Shown here: positions 46,469 through 58,320 of the stretch, piece after piece
How the letters are laid out: each line of letters starts with the position of its first letter
How positions within the stretch are numbered: the stretch's first letter is position 1
Assembly: GCA_021613375.1 (NCBI GenBank)
Contig: CM038710.1
Coordinates: 27,106,763 to 27,170,762, forward strand
Direction of reading: 5' to 3'
DNA length: 64,000 nt
Source of the DNA: Megaleporinus macrocephalus
Lineage: Eukaryota; Chordata; Actinopteri; Characiformes; Anostomidae
Translations under genes and position numbers: made by a program
Notes under the pieces: model-generated
Told to the model about the DNA's origin: nothing
What the model saw: the letters and a program-made list of their open reading frames with translations, nothing else
The model's database searches: none

Positions 46469-46682
46469 TTTATATTCTTTTTTTATGACAGGAAACAGAA
46501 AACAGACTGGACCACCTAACAATAAGGCCCAACAACAGAGTCTCACCCAGTCTGCACACAATCCGGCACAGCAAGCAGACCAGCAGTAATTGCCACACCT
46601 GCTCCAGGCCTTGCTGCGCTGTGGGTAAAATACAGCCCTCCGCCAGAAACTGCAGAAACTCCTGCCGCCCAAAAGACTCCAT
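37560..46682 (-). CDS. porcn: PORCN, porcupine O-acyltransferase
   Basis: PORCN is a multi-pass ER enzyme of the MBOAT family that attaches palmitoleate to a Wnt serine, which is required for Wnt secretion. Exons (high to low): 46547-46682, 45509-45701, 45275-45318, 43972-44153, 43033-43163, 42810-42935, 42306-42406, 40571-40647, 40167-40230, 38792-38877, 38047-38148, 37560-37658; 1341 nt, 446 aa, phases consistent. Start [16 protein letters not shown]. Family blocks: [87 protein letters not shown]. The probable catalytic His is His330 (ALLHG). Many hydrophobic membrane segments are present. The short basic insert before WLHAYE that is alternatively spliced in mammals is absent, and the 97-nt intron there has no room for an extra exon. 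The donor after DAEDEK is non-consensus (gttctg). Introns hold Tc1, MITE and SINE copies. Confidence 0.97.
40769..40808. repeat. (TA)n microsatellite
   Basis: Twenty TA units abutting the left end of a Tc1-type element; it probably served as the TA target. Confidence 0.95.
40809..41380. mobile_element. Non-autonomous Tc1/mariner-type element with long inverted ends
   Basis: 572 bp with matching ends: CAGTGCCTTGCAAAAGTATT on the left and its complement on the right, extending to about 115 bp of near-identical inverted repeat. TA flanks both sides. The interior keeps a short piece typical of Tc1 transposons (ttgattggattaaggtctgg). It lies in porcn intron 7. Confidence 0.85.
41407..41894. mobile_element. 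Fold-back pair of MITE copies around poly(A)/(AT)n
   Basis: The left arm (41407-41640) and right arm (41722-41894) are inverted copies: both hold atcatttgaacatgccaatg-type and gctgaatggaccaatagag-type segments, and both inner ends read tacttgttttcattggaca. A 44-nt A run and (AT)n fill the centre. The sequence is related to the MITEs at 43266-43489 and 53553-53754. Confidence 0.8.
41647..41721. repeat. Poly(A)44-(AT)n tract
   Basis: 44 A residues (41647-41690) followed by about 15 AT units, at the centre of the fold-back. Confidence 0.95.
43266..43489. mobile_element. MITE with CTGTCCAATGAAAAAC ends
   Basis: 224 bp. It starts CTGTCCAATGAAAAACAAGT and ends with the complement of CTGTCCAATGAAAAACATGT, a near-perfect terminal inverted repeat of 16-20 bp. 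The interior shares ttctattggtccattcagcatga with the fold-back at 41407 and the copy at 53553. No clear target duplication is visible. It lies in porcn intron 4. Confidence 0.8.
44390..45241. mobile_element. Decayed Tc1-like transposon with inserted SINE
   Basis: The right end is the complement of cactacatggccaaaagtat, a typical Tc1 end. The interior keeps transposase remnants (aagtttggtggagaagg; attcagcaggacaatgattctgtgca). Frames are broken, so it is a pseudogene. A SINE (44959-45185) sits near the right end. The left boundary is approximate. It lies in porcn intron 3. Confidence 0.6.
44959..45185 (+). mobile_element. tRNA-derived SINE, plus orientation
   Basis: Begins ggggaagtcatggactggag, then ggttagggaaccaacc and a B-box-like stretch (ttgccggttcaatccc). 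It is the opposite orientation of the copies at 4835-5056 and 59905-60151, and its tail carries gtgtgtatatgagtgttt. Confidence 0.75.
45801..46416. mobile_element. DNA element with about 200-bp inverted repeats
   Basis: The left arm (agtccatctgtttctctgca, caatggtcaggacccccaaa, gatcattctcagcactgcag) reappears inverted in the right arm at about 46200-46416. Size about 615 bp with no transposase, so non-autonomous. An AT microsatellite abuts the right end. It lies in porcn intron 1. Confidence 0.8.
46417..46465. repeat. (AT)n microsatellite
   Basis: About 24 AT units, 80 nt from the donor of the first porcn coding exon. Confidence 0.95.
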
Positions 46683-48300
46683 GGCAACCTGAACAGAATG
46701 CTGTTAACAGAGGTGGTGAGTAATACATTACACTGATTCTGTTACATGCAGTAACATTTGAAGGGATTTGTACCTTATGAGTATATTCAAATAATACCTT
46801 ATACTTTTACTGATACTCAAATATATTTATGATTCTTTGTTTATATTATGCTTCTTACTCATTTGAGTCACTGACATTTTATTTCTAGTTACTTCTCTGT
46901 GTTCATTTTTTTAATGTATAAAAAATAAAATAGACACATGTTCTTTGTACATTAACCTTTTCCAGGCTCTGTTCATGCATTTTAATTTTTGTTACTGTGC
47001 CTTTAATACTGACACATGTAAATAACCTCTTCTATTACGTCTATGCCATACCTCATTAAACAGCAGTCTCTGCTAAAACACTCCTTTAAACTTCAACATG
47101 AAACTGGTGTGTGCTTGATTTGCGGAAATAATTAAATGGATTGGATTTAGTGACATCACAAAGGTAATTAAACATTTTACTTTTGCTGTATAAAGGAGGG
47201 GTAACATTTCACTGGGAAATGCACAGTTCCTTCTCCTCCCTCTCTAACTCATACTAAAGACTGCACTGTCAGTGGTATTACTAGACAGGATGTGTTAGGA
47301 ATAGGTAGACATCCCTGCACCATGACACATAGATGTCTTTGATATAACGTCAAAACTTTTATTTCTTTACATTTTGGTGATAATTTTAGTTCATTATGGA
47401 TATAAATTAAATTATTAAATTATAAATATTATATTATTATATTAAATATTATTATAAATATTGTTCCTTTAATGTCCATACCTGGACTAAGAAGTAGATT
47501 TTGACATTTTAAAAATTTTACATACTTTAAAATAGTTTACATACTATAAAATCTTACATTTAATAAATAGGAAAAAAAATCAATTTATGTTTCCATATGG
47601 GCCCTTTAATTTCACAGTCCTACTGAGGTTGCTCTCTGTAGCTACTTTTCATTACTACACTGAAGAACTTCTACTTCTCTGGCTTTTACTGACTTATTAG
47701 AAAGAGATTAGCTTTCAGAATTTTTGTAAACGGTGTTTATGACTTTTGGTATGACCGGGCAAAGACGGGAAAGGTCGGTATACGTCATTACACCAGGTTA
47801 AGAATGAAGCTCTACATGATGTTTTGGGGTCAGACACAAACCTCCAGCGCTGATTCTCACCTACTCAGCCCTCAGGGCAGAAACGTGCTACGTTCTCGAA
47901 TTCCTCAGTTCCACAGCTGAACCTGACTAATATAATCTTCTCTCCACACCACCGTGTGGAAATGTGGGATACAGGCTTTTGAAATAAAGTTGCCTGGTCT
48001 ATATCTGCGTGCCGCTGCTTGTGTACATGCTGGGCTAGTCAGGTTTGGCTTTGTATCCAGCTCAGTCACAGGCATCGCAGGAATGCCGCTGTTTACTACT
48101 AGCTGAAAGTTTTCTTACAGCATACAGTGGAAGCGACCACCTATCACCTAACTGGAGTACTTATGATATCTGCTAATGCTCTTTCAGCCCGATAAATGAG
48201 TATATGTGTTAATAAACCCCTAAATCTCAGAGTACTCGGACTTCTCTCTCTCTCACCCTGTCTCTCAGTGCGCGGGACAGTACTGATTTCAGACTCTTAC

Positions 48301-48545
48301 CACACTGCTGTGCTTGGATGCCCGACCCGGAAACGAAGTACGACAATAAAGTCAAGACTCCGATAGATCATCCAGCTCGTACAGAGATCTTCTCCATGCC
48401 GGGGATACAGCTGTAAACATCTGCTTAACTGGGAGAGCGAACAGGAAAGTAAGCGCTGAAATGGAACATGCCGAAGTTCAACCAACCTTGATTCAGGCGG
48501 CGCGTCGGCTGCAGTACCACGAACAGCCAGTAGAAGCCGCTAAAG
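48301..48545 (-). promoter_or_regulatory. porcn: porcn noncoding first exon and promoter region
   Basis: A CpG-rich stretch on the minus strand ends at a good donor (cagtgtg, gtaagagt). The first coding exon has a clear acceptor (ctctgttaacag) upstream of its ATG, so a leader exon is needed and this is the only good candidate. An ATG at 48485 opens a frame that is not porcn, so it would act as an upstream ORF. The 5' limit is approximate. Confidence 0.5.
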
Positions 48546-49394
48546 CCGCGAGTTCAAGTGTTTACATTTTTTCCTAAAGACACTCTCCAGCAGACATTCT
48601 CCAGCACAGGGGTCTCTGTCTCTGTGCAAAATAACAAATATAACCATCGCCGCGTCTGTTCAACGTTCATACTCGTATCCTATTGCAGTACCAGTTCTCT
48701 CCGGAGCGAGATTTTACATTTTAATGACCATGGAAACTTTATTCTGATGATGTATGTTGAAGGTGGGAGAACCCACAACCGCTCGGGTGGGTTTTTTTGT
48801 TAGCTGGTGAATTCAGAAGTCAGAATCCAACGTTACACTCAGGAAGCGGATTATTTTATTAACTGCCTTCAAATTATTTTTACCATGTAAAGAATGAACT
48901 GTTCATATTACAGAAACGAAAATGAGCAGGGTAATGCTAAAGCCAACAACACAGCTGGCTTTCTAGATGCCCTATATGGTCAGTTAGGCTTCGTTTGTCT
49001 GACTGAATTGGTAAAAACTCTCTCCATCCATTTAGCGCTAAATAAAATTTTTTTTCTCACATTTTGTTTTTGACTGTGGTGAGAGACTGTTAGTAGATCA
49101 GTCGTTAGGCTAGCAGTCAGGGTGTGTATAATGCATAAGAGAACAGTAATGAACAAAAACCTAAATTTTGTCAAACAAGTGAGGTTGAGGGATACAGTGC
49201 TGTACAGCTGCATACTGCATAACTTGATAAATAAAATACAATTATAATCAAATCAAAGAATTTTCATAGTCATAATTAACAAATGCTTTGTCGCTGACAT
49301 GAAACAACAGATAATAGATATATAATACAATATATAATACAATATTTATTCTTATTATACAGTATATTATCATTCTTATGCATATATAATTGTG

Positions 49395-49429
49395 TGCATA
49401 TATATATTATATATATATATGTATATATA

Positions 49430-49470
<41 letters not shown>
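49395..49470. repeat. Compound (TA)n(TG)n(TA)n microsatellite
   Basis: TA units, about ten GT units, then more AT units. It directly precedes the 36-bp minisatellite. Confidence 0.9.
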
Positions 49471-49471
<1 letters not shown>

Positions 49472-49686
49472 ATGGAGTGTAAATGTAAGGAGTAGAAAGT
49501 ACAGATAATGGAGTGTAAATGTAAGGAGTAGAAAGTACTGATAATGGAGGGTAAATGTAAGGAGTAGAAAGTACTGATAATGGAGTGTAAATGTAAGGAG
49601 TAGAAAGTACTGATAATGGAGTGTAAATGTAAGGAGTAGAAAGTACTGATAATGGAGTGTAAATGTAAGGAGTAGAAGTAAAAAGT
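49471..49686. repeat. 36-bp minisatellite, six units
   Basis: Unit aatggagtgtaaatgtaagg plus agtagaaagtactgat, repeated six times with almost no divergence; the last unit loses its end. The identity implies recent expansion. Confidence 0.97.
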
Positions 49687-50039
49687 TAGCTGAAAAATAA
49701 TTACTCCAGTAAAGTATAAATAATCAACATTTCTACTTGAGTAAGGTAACTAAGTATTTGTACTTGGTTATTTGACACCTCTGTATATAGAAAGTACATC
49801 TCCTCTATTAAACTATTAAACAGCCTTGGCAGCACAGAGCGCTGAGGCTACACCCTGGTTTTGTGTTTTTTCTTGTTCAGCTTTATTACATTGAAAATCT
49901 TGACTCTTGCTCGCAGTCTGTGGTTATGTGCTACTCTGTGACATGCTTGGTTCATCTATTTGATCAGCAAGGTGCATTTTTTGGTGCATGAGACACAAGA
50001 ACCATTAGCTCAGGATGCTTAACTCGTCTAATTAAGTGT

Positions 50040-50345
50040 GCTCTCGCTGGCCACTCACTGAAACACCTACCGTGTATGTCCACTGGTGTACTTAATGTAT
50101 AATTAGTGTTGGTTCACTAGCCCTTCATCAATGAGCAGTTTCTGACCACCGAGCTGCTCTTGACTGGATGTATTGGCTGGTTGGCCAACCTCAACCTAGC
50201 AGTGACTTTGATGAGTGTAAAATATTCCAGCAAAGCCAGTGTGCCTGATACACTCCATACCAGCACCACACACGCTGTGTCACTGCTTTGTTGAGGATGA
50301 TTCATCAGCCAAACATTATCTGGTAAACAACTGTTCTGTGATCAG
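50040..50345. mobile_element. Decayed copy of the 45801-46416 element family
   Basis: Segments such as ggatgtattggctggttgg, cctagcagtgac and gtgtcactgctttgttgaggatgattcat parallel the right half of the porcn intron-1 element (ggatgttgctggttggtgg, cagcagtgacac). Highly diverged. Confidence 0.5.
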
Positions 50346-52079
50346 AAACTGACCAGTGATGAATTCTGGTTTTAGTTGTACACTTATATGGGGCTAATTG
50401 TACTACACAGTGGATGGTGAGCTTATGAAACTGTGTTAGTGCATATTTATAATTGCATGGTGTATTGTGATGTTTTGGTGTTGAAAGCTTGTTGCTAGCT
50501 GTGGAAAGCATCATTCCTCTCTCGGAGGAATAATGTGAAGCAGTGGAATGTGGCATGCCAATGTGGGATACTGTGACACTTGTTTCCATGGTAATTGTTC
50601 ATATGACACTGCAAGATCTGGCTATATATAGTCACTCTGTGCAGGCAGCTGTGTTGCTGGAAGTTTCATTAGCTGCAGGGACTAACACATAAAAACATAA
50701 AACCTGAATGCATATACGACTTTACGGTTAATAAATGGTGTTTCTGGGTTTACACAGCTACACGAGACTGATAGGATAAAAATCCTCCTATGAAACTAAA
50801 CATGTGCAGTATTAATGAAAAACGTGGGTTCCCAAATGTGATGGATATGGTGCACTGGTTTTTTGCAATTATAGCCTAAAGAGGAATTCCACCAATTTTT
50901 CAAAAATTTTGCCTGATTAAATTGTTGTGCTCAATATTCTAGAGAGGTTAAGGGCAAAATGGTTCATTGTAGAGACGCTTACTGTCTCTGCACCACTTTT
51001 CCCAGCTATTACATTACCAGGGTAGCTTAGATTTCAGTAAATATCCATTGCTACTATACCTAAGTGTTAATTTTGGGTTTATATCTAACTCAGGTATTAC
51101 TGAAATTGAATATTTGTACTTAAAATTACTTTCATTTTTGCTTACATTTTTATTTAAACCTTCAAAGTCTCTTTTGCCAATCAGTCTAATTTCCACATAT
51201 TAAATTTTTTGTTACACAGCCAATTACAGGAAATCCTGTTCACTCGGAGGCCATCCCTGCAACACCAAATAGACTCAGAACTGAAAGTAAAATTCCACTT
51301 TCAAGAAATTACTGATGAAATGAGACGCAAACCCTAGTTTATAGCATTTCGGTGCAGAAATATTTTTTTTTTACTCCTTATGGCTACTGTGCATGTGCAG
51401 ATCACAACAACAAAGGGGTTTGCACACTTGTATCAGAATATTATTGACCCTTTAGTTTAGTATAATATTTATTATATATGCATGTCAGGTTAATCCTATT
51501 GTTGAAGTGTACATGACTTGTGTGTATATAAATATATGAGGAAGACTCTCAAGTCTGGGTGATGTACAGGATGATCAGCTTCAGCACAGCATTTAATTAA
51601 ATTCATTAATAAATTTAAAAAACACATCCTGTCCGTTTAAACGTAAGTTTGAAAATGTACCCTTCAATCACTTGTCTATATAGTTCACATAAGGCAGCAT
51701 GCAAAACCATGTTTATAATTCATTGTTTGTGTGAGTCCAGTTCCTCTGTCCTTAGGCCATAGGAACCATCTGGTGTGTAAGTAAGGTAATAAAAGTCCTT
51801 TCAGAATGAATTATAAGTCGAATGTTTTTTATTAAACTAGTCTTTTAAAGGACCCCCCAGAAGTCCACTTACAGAAGATGCAGTGGCGCTGGCCGCTAGC
51901 ACGGTGTCACTGTTGCCTTGCAGAGGCAGAGGCTGGGAAGCCTGGGTTGAGTTATTGTCTGGCCTAAATCATTACTCTCAGCTCTTGCTGTTTATACACC
52001 TGGGGCTTTGAATTGAGGCACCAGTCCCAGCAGCGCTAAACCTGCTCCCTCCCCCACGGTGACCCACATGAAACAGGCT

Positions 52080-52440
52080 ATGGGACGTGATGAATTGGGC
52101 CCGAAGCTCCAGCTTTTCTCCGCCACTTCTCTGCTCACAGCCTCTGCAGAGCCCTGCGAAAATGCTGGAGAGCCTTGGCTCAGCACTAATGGCCGCCACT
52201 CATCGACAGATTGTGTGAAATATTAATTGCAATCGAGGGTGCCATGTTGTCGAGGTGAGCCGTGTTTACTGCATACAAATCCATAGCAGGGATCTGTTGG
52301 ATTGTCCAGTAATTGGAGAGTGTGGCGCATGCCCTTGGAGAAAGGACATGGTTTGAGGCCTTTTGATTCGCTGACAACAACTGCTGTTCGTGCCTGTTTA
52401 CTTTGAAGAGACGGCCAAGGTGCAACATCTACAGGCCAGT
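52080..52440. promoter_or_regulatory. Candidate conserved noncoding element
   Basis: Non-repetitive, balanced sequence with homeodomain-like and forkhead-like cores (gaaatattaattgcaatcga; gtgtttactgcatacaaatc). It differs from the surrounding repeat-rich DNA and has no coding frame. This is an impression from composition only. Confidence 0.3.
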
Positions 52441-53214
52441 TGGATTAAAAAAATCAGAAAGTGGCATTGATCAGTCTGGGTCCTCCCTGATTTGAGATAT
52501 AACACTTGCATGCTGTAGTTGTTAATAATATGAGAGAAAAAGGTGGTACACTATATGGCCAAAAGAAATTATTGAGTTTAGGTGTTCAGTTACACCCATT
52601 GCTGACAGGTGTAGGCAATCAAGCACACAGTCATGCAATCCACATAGAGAAACAGTAACAGTAGAATCGATATACAGAAGAGCTTAGTGACTTGTGGCAA
52701 GATGTCAGTTTATGAAACTGTAAGAGAACAGCCCCAGCCAACTGTAAGTGCTATTACTGTAAGCCTGGTTTCAAAGCAGTAGGTCATGCAAACTCACAGA
52801 GCGGGACCACTGAGTGCCGAAGCGCATAGCACATAAAAATCACCTAATCTTGGTTGCATCACTCACTACAGAGTTGCAAACTGCCTCTGAAATCAAGAAC
52901 TGTGCATCAAATGGGCTTTCATGTCTGCAAACTGGCACACAAGCCTAATATCACTATGCACAATGCTAAGTGTTAGTTACTGTGGTGTAAAGCATGTCAC
53001 CACTGAACTCTTGAGCAGTGGAATGTTCTTTGGAGCGATTAATCATGCTTCAAAATCTGGCAGTCTGATGGACGAATCTGAGCGTTGCAATGCCAGGAGA
53101 ACGCCGCCTACCAGAATGCATAGTGTCAACAGTGAAGCGTTGTTAGAGGGATAATGGTCTGGGGCTGTTTTTCATGGTTTGAGCCCCTTAGTTCAAGTTG
53201 TTCATGCTACAGCT

Positions 53215-53520
53215 GTCAGGGCTGTCGAGCTGAAGCAAGGACACACATGCAAGCTTTTAAATGACAATGGGATTTTAATAAGCAAACAAAACAAAAGGCG
53301 AACAGACGGGTTATAAAGACAGAGTTACCACAATTACCGACAAAGACAGACTGCAAACACCGGGTATAAAAAACACAGGTTAACAGAAGGGAACAGGAGA
53401 CGGGACTAAACACTAATGGGGCACAGGTAAGCGAGGTGGGGCAAGGGTGGAGACAAAGAAGCACATGACAACAAGAGAAACATAAACAGAGGCACGTGGA
53501 ACTGACAGGGCGTGACAACA
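53215..53520. mobile_element. Unclassified insertion in the Tc1 relic
   Basis: A G+A-rich 300-bp stretch separates two halves of the Tc1 relic. It is bounded by ctgtcagggctgtcgagc on the left and ctgacagggcgtgacaac on the right. The family was not recognised. Confidence 0.45.
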
Positions 53521-53552
53521 GCATACAGACATTTTAGTTAAGTATATCGTCG

Positions 53553-53754
53553 CTGTCCAATGAAAAACAAGGAGACTTCACAGGAGAGAACAAAAACATA
53601 CTTTGCTTTCAATGCAAGTCAATGGAACTAGAATGTTTTCCAAGCTTCTTTTGGAGCACTTCTATTGGTCCATTCATCACACAATGTAACTGACCATGGG
53701 CATGTTGAAACTCAAAATCAGCCAACATGGAGATACATATTTTTCACTGGACAG
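53553..53754. mobile_element. MITE copy, CTGTCCAATGAAAAAC family
   Basis: 202 bp. The left end is CTGTCCAATGAAAAACAAGG; the right end is tttttcactggacag. The interior shares aggagagaacaaaaacatac and cttctattggtccattca with the porcn copy at 43266. Confidence 0.8.
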
Positions 53755-55464
53755 ATGTTAGAATTTTAATTGGGGAAGCCCCATTTCCTGTTTCAGCATG
53801 ACTGTGTTCCTGTGCACAAGGCAATGTCCACAAAGACATAGTTTGATAGAGTTTGCTGTGGATTAACTCTTATCCTAACCTCAACCCTGTCAGCCTTTGG
53901 GCTGAATTAGAAAATCAGAAAATCATCCAACATGATTGCGTCACCGAGATTCTTCATCCCAAAGATACACTCCAATGTTTTTTGGACAGCCTTCTCAGAA
54001 AGCTTGAGATTGTTATAGCCATAAAGGAGGTCAGTTCCATATTAATGCACATGGCTCTGGAATGTGAAAGAGGTGTAATTATCAGGTATGCATTGGCAGG
54101 TTTTAGCTATAATGTGTACCTTGAATACTGATGTAGAAGAGATCCATTCTAATCAATCTGGCTAAAATGAAGCAGTATGTTTTTCAAAAAAAGTAATAAA
54201 TCGTGATATTAAAGCCTTGCAACCCCAATGCAAACAGCCCAAAATGACTTATTAGGGGTGAGTGATACAGCAGGATATTTTGATTGTCTAAGGTTGGGAC
54301 AGACACAGTATTCCAGTAGTGACACCTAAACTGCTAAAAAATTCAACTGGCTAATTATGCTCTGTTAAAAATAAAACGTTCAGTGGTTTATTGTTCTTTA
54401 TGTACTGGTGTTATTCAGGTTAAGCTTACAATATGCATATTATGATATAATTTATTATTATAATTACAAAATATTAAAAAAAAAAAATTCCTACTTATTT
54501 ACAGAATGTCTGTCTGTTTATGTTTATAAAAGTTATCTTAGATCCCACTTTCTGCAAATGCCCTGCATAAACAGTGGACAGGCCTCTTTCTGTTACAATA
54601 CTTAGCAAAATGTGGAAAGTAAGGTACCTTTCACACCTCAGGTGCATTTTGTTGAAAAGAAGTTAAAACATCCTTTACATTTTCTGCATTTGTTTACATT
54701 TAAATGTATTTGCTGAGATGAACATAATAGAAACAATTATGAAATGTAAATGACAAAACGAGCCATGGCTCCCATAACAGCCCCCCACACAAATATGTTA
54801 TATTCAGAAATAGGAAACAGTAATTGTAATTAAGTATGCATTCATTTCACTTATATTTCCCAATCCTACTTAGAGTAAAATCTTATTGCCTTAATATACC
54901 TGATATGAGAGGTGTTGCATTTTAATCACAGTTCAGTAAAATACACTTACGTGTAATGGGAATATTTCCCAAGCTTTAAATTAGAAAGAAATTTAAATAA
55001 AGTTGAAAAATGAAATCAAAAGAAATTAACGTATAAAATGATACCATAGCAAGATTGGGCTACTCATGAACATAACATTCTAAAAGATGGTCTGCAAAGT
55101 AGTGCACAGATCCCAGCAGTCTAAAACAGCAATGTAAGAGGCATTGTGCACTACATCAAACGACAAAGTACATTAGCTTCCAAATAATGATCTGCGAGGA
55201 GTGTACAGTTCGGAATATATCAACATACTGGCATATATTCCAATTTCTATGGGTGGGTTTCAGGTGGTAAAGTTGTTTATGCTTTTTATTATGTATATAA
55301 TATATAATATTGTGTATAAATATTAATAGTTACATTGCTGCAGGCTCTGTAGGAGCTTTCTACAATCTGCACAGCAGAACCATTCACATTTCCTCCATGC
55401 AAGAACGAAATACACTGTCCCTCGAGCCACAGTACCAAAATTACCCATTCATTTCAGCACTTCT

Positions 55465-55580
55465 CTCCCTCCCCCCTCCCCCACTCTATCTTCTCCTCCC
55501 CCATCCTTCACTCCTTCTCCTCCGTGGACACTCAACCTTTTCCTCTTTGATTCTCTCCTGGTGTTCCCCCTCCCCCCAAA
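55465..55580. repeat. Pyrimidine-rich tract
   Basis: The plus strand is nearly all C and T (ctccctcccccctcccccac and following). No exon follows it. Confidence 0.8.
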
Positions 55581-55619
55581 TCCTGTAGTAGAGATGTCTG
55601 AGCTATTTAGTGTCTGTCT

Positions 55620-56420
55620 ATTGTACACAGTCTGCCAACTGGACTGGGTTTAATTGACAGACTGAGGAATCGTTGTCAATATGCGCAGTTCAGGCCTCTC
55701 CGTATGTTGCTGGATAGCACGCGGTAAACAGCGCTATCGCTGTTGTACAAGTCTATGACCTCCTAAAGATCTTCTTCCATCCCTACTGACCTCTTCTTGG
55801 GTCATAAATCATTTTCGAGGCCTTACGTCCAGACACTGAGTTATGTCTTGTGCACTGAGGGAGTAATATGTTCTGGGTGTGCATGCTAGTCCCCCCTTTT
55901 CAGCCATTTTCAAATGTATTCCTAGAGCGCAAAGAGCTGTTTTCACACATGGAAGTGAAGGGGTTATCTGCTAACGGGACAATGGCCCAGTGTTGTTTCA
56001 AATTTTGATTAATCGGCAGCATATTTAGATTTTGCAAATATTGCACACATGCGCTTATCAGCCCTCACAATCAATTAGACCAATCAGTCTGTATTGGATT
56101 TGTTTTCTTTTGCTGCTCAAAAATTGGTTTAGCCCATATATCGCGCAATGGGAATGCAAGATCCAATCCTTTTCACTTTTGCATTTGCCATTTGTTTCGG
56201 CTCATTAAATTTATTGCTAGTTGCCTCGATAAATCCTCGCCCCTTAAAGGTAGAGCCTGACTGCTTGAGATTTGTCCATGGGCTATTTTCTCCTTCACGC
56301 CCCTCTGCCTTCCTCTCAGACTGAAAAGAAGTTGTCTTATCATTGGAATTGGTCCACTGAAATTCTCACTAGGGCCAATATTCTTATTGCTGGCAACAGA
56401 ATGAATTTACATTAGCTATT
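55620..56420. promoter_or_regulatory. Candidate conserved noncoding element (strongest in the window)
   Basis: About 800 bp without repeats or coding frame, rich in developmental-factor-like sites: ttgattaatcggcagcatat, attttgcaaatattgcacac, cttttgcatttgccatttg (octamer-like) and caatcaattagaccaatcag. The texture resembles vertebrate enhancer elements in gene deserts. Conservation was not tested. Confidence 0.35.
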
Positions 56421-57597
56421 GAATTTTCTTAGTCTACATATCTCTATATCTCACCATCCCAGTGGCTGCCTCTGGGTTTCTAAAATGTAAAGCTAAAATT
56501 TATGTGAGCAAAAGTCAAACTGTATACTATGCATACCGGAGGAGCCAAAACATTTCAGCACATTCCACAGATGCTCAAGTGAGATCTGGGGTATTTGGGG
56601 AGCAGGGCAACACCTTGAACAGTTCAACATGTTTCTTAAACCATTCCTGAACAAACTGTCATCAGGGAACACCATTGCTATTAAGGGGTCTATCTGGTCC
56701 AATGCAATGTCTAAGTAGAACAGATCTTAGAACTGGAACATGTTAAATTGACATCTATATGGACCCAGGAATTCCTAGAACACTGCACAGAGCATCACAC
56801 TTTACCTACATTGGCTTATCTTCTTCTCACGGTGCATACATGCACATACACATACCTAGACATCAATGTAAAATAGAAACAAAGGGACTTACACCATCAC
56901 AATAGCCGTTCTGTCAGTTTAATAAAGACCGGATAGCCTTCCTTCCTCTCATGCATCAATAAAAATTGGGTGCCCAACACCCTTTTGCAGTTTATGGTTT
57001 GTCCCTACTTGGACCTTTGTCTGTAGTAACTCACCACTGCTAAGCCCACAGGCCAACAAGCCTACAAGACAAATGATAATTGATGTTACTCGCTCTCTGT
57101 GGGTAGTAATGTTTTGGTTGATCAGTGTAAAAGTTAAAAAGGTGTATAACAACAAATGAATAATACACACTAAATGTAGACAAGACAACATTTGGTGTCC
57201 AAACCTTGCCTGCTTTTTTAGTTTTGCACTGGAGCTACAAGGCTAATCAGTAGCTGTAGGTCAGCAGTAGTTGTAGCTAACTATGAGAGTGAGCTTATAC
57301 TTACTAATGAGCGCTGTGCAAACTGTGTGTTTTCATATTGTCACGTTTGCCTCAAACCATGTTGTGCTGATAATTTCAAAGACACTTGCTTATTTATATA
57401 TGAAACTAATATAGCTACAAGCAATGGAGGCTAACGCTAGTTCCAGTAGCTGCTCCATTTAGACAGCAAGCTAACAATAAGAAATAAAAGCTATTTCAAA
57501 GCTGTTGAATTGTAATACTACAAACTGCAATATTAGTAACATATGTAGTATTATCTAACTGCATGAGAGCTTGGTAGAGATGGGCCTATATTATCCA

Positions 57598-57830
57598 CCC
57601 AAGTCAAGTCAGTTTATTTGTATAGCGCTTTTTACAACAATGTTGTCACAAAGCAGCTTTACAGGAATTTTAAAGCATAAAAAAAATGAAATCACACACT
57701 TTATCCCTTGTGAGCAAGCCAGAGACAACTCCCTCAATTGGAGGAAGAAACCTTGGGAGGAACCAGACTCACAAGGGGAGACCCATCCTCCTCTGGTCGA
57801 AAAGTATTTACAGTTTATAAACTAAAGCTG
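57598..57830. repeat. Widespread fish interspersed repeat
   Basis: Contains tatttgtatagcgcttttta, acaaagcagctttacag and aaaccttgggaggaaccaga, phrases I recognise from many teleost genomes. Its class is not assigned here. Related sequence may continue to about 58020. Confidence 0.65.
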
Positions 57831-58079
57831 AGTCTGAAGGTAAAAGCTTTAGAAGCTGTATAGGTGCTACGTCAGGTGGGTGATACAGTGATGCAGTCAA
57901 GGTGTAGCAAATGGCACAAATGGAGAGGAGAGCTGGTTGGTGCCAGATGACAGGGGGCCCTGGTGGTCAGTCCTCTACAGTATTTGCCGGGACAGGTGGG
58001 CGGTTATTACCTCAGAGAGAGAAAAGAGACAGAGTTAGTTCTGGTTTGGGTTAGTACAGAGACAGATCCATTATCTTCC

Positions 58080-58320
58080 ACTTTATCCTGCTAGTCAGGG
58101 TCAAGGAGGAAGGCTAGGGGGCTGGAACCAATCCCAGTGTCATAGGGGCGAAGGCATACCACGGACAGTTTGCCAGTCCATCGCACGGCCAACATTCACT
58201 CATGCACATACACCTACGGGCAATTTAGAGTGACCGATCAACCTAACAGGTATTTCTTTGGATGTGTGGGAAACCCACTCAAGCATGGGGAGAACATGCA
58301 AACACCACATGTATTTTTTA
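58080..58320. repeat. Second widespread fish interspersed repeat
   Basis: Contains gctggaaccaatcccagtgt, gccagtccatcgca, gggcaatttagagtgacc and ggggagaacatgcaaac, a familiar dispersed teleost repeat. Class not assigned. Confidence 0.65.

Larger units (their letters stand above)
52549..54090. pseudogene. Decayed Tc1-like transposon with two insertions
   Basis: The left end (cactatatggccaaaag) is preceded by TA. Transposase remnants run to about 53200 and resume at about 53780 (cagcatgactgtgttcctgt, reading QHDCVPVHKA). Between them lie an unclassified repeat (53215-53520) and a MITE (53553-53754). Frames are broken throughout, so it is inactive. Confidence 0.7.
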
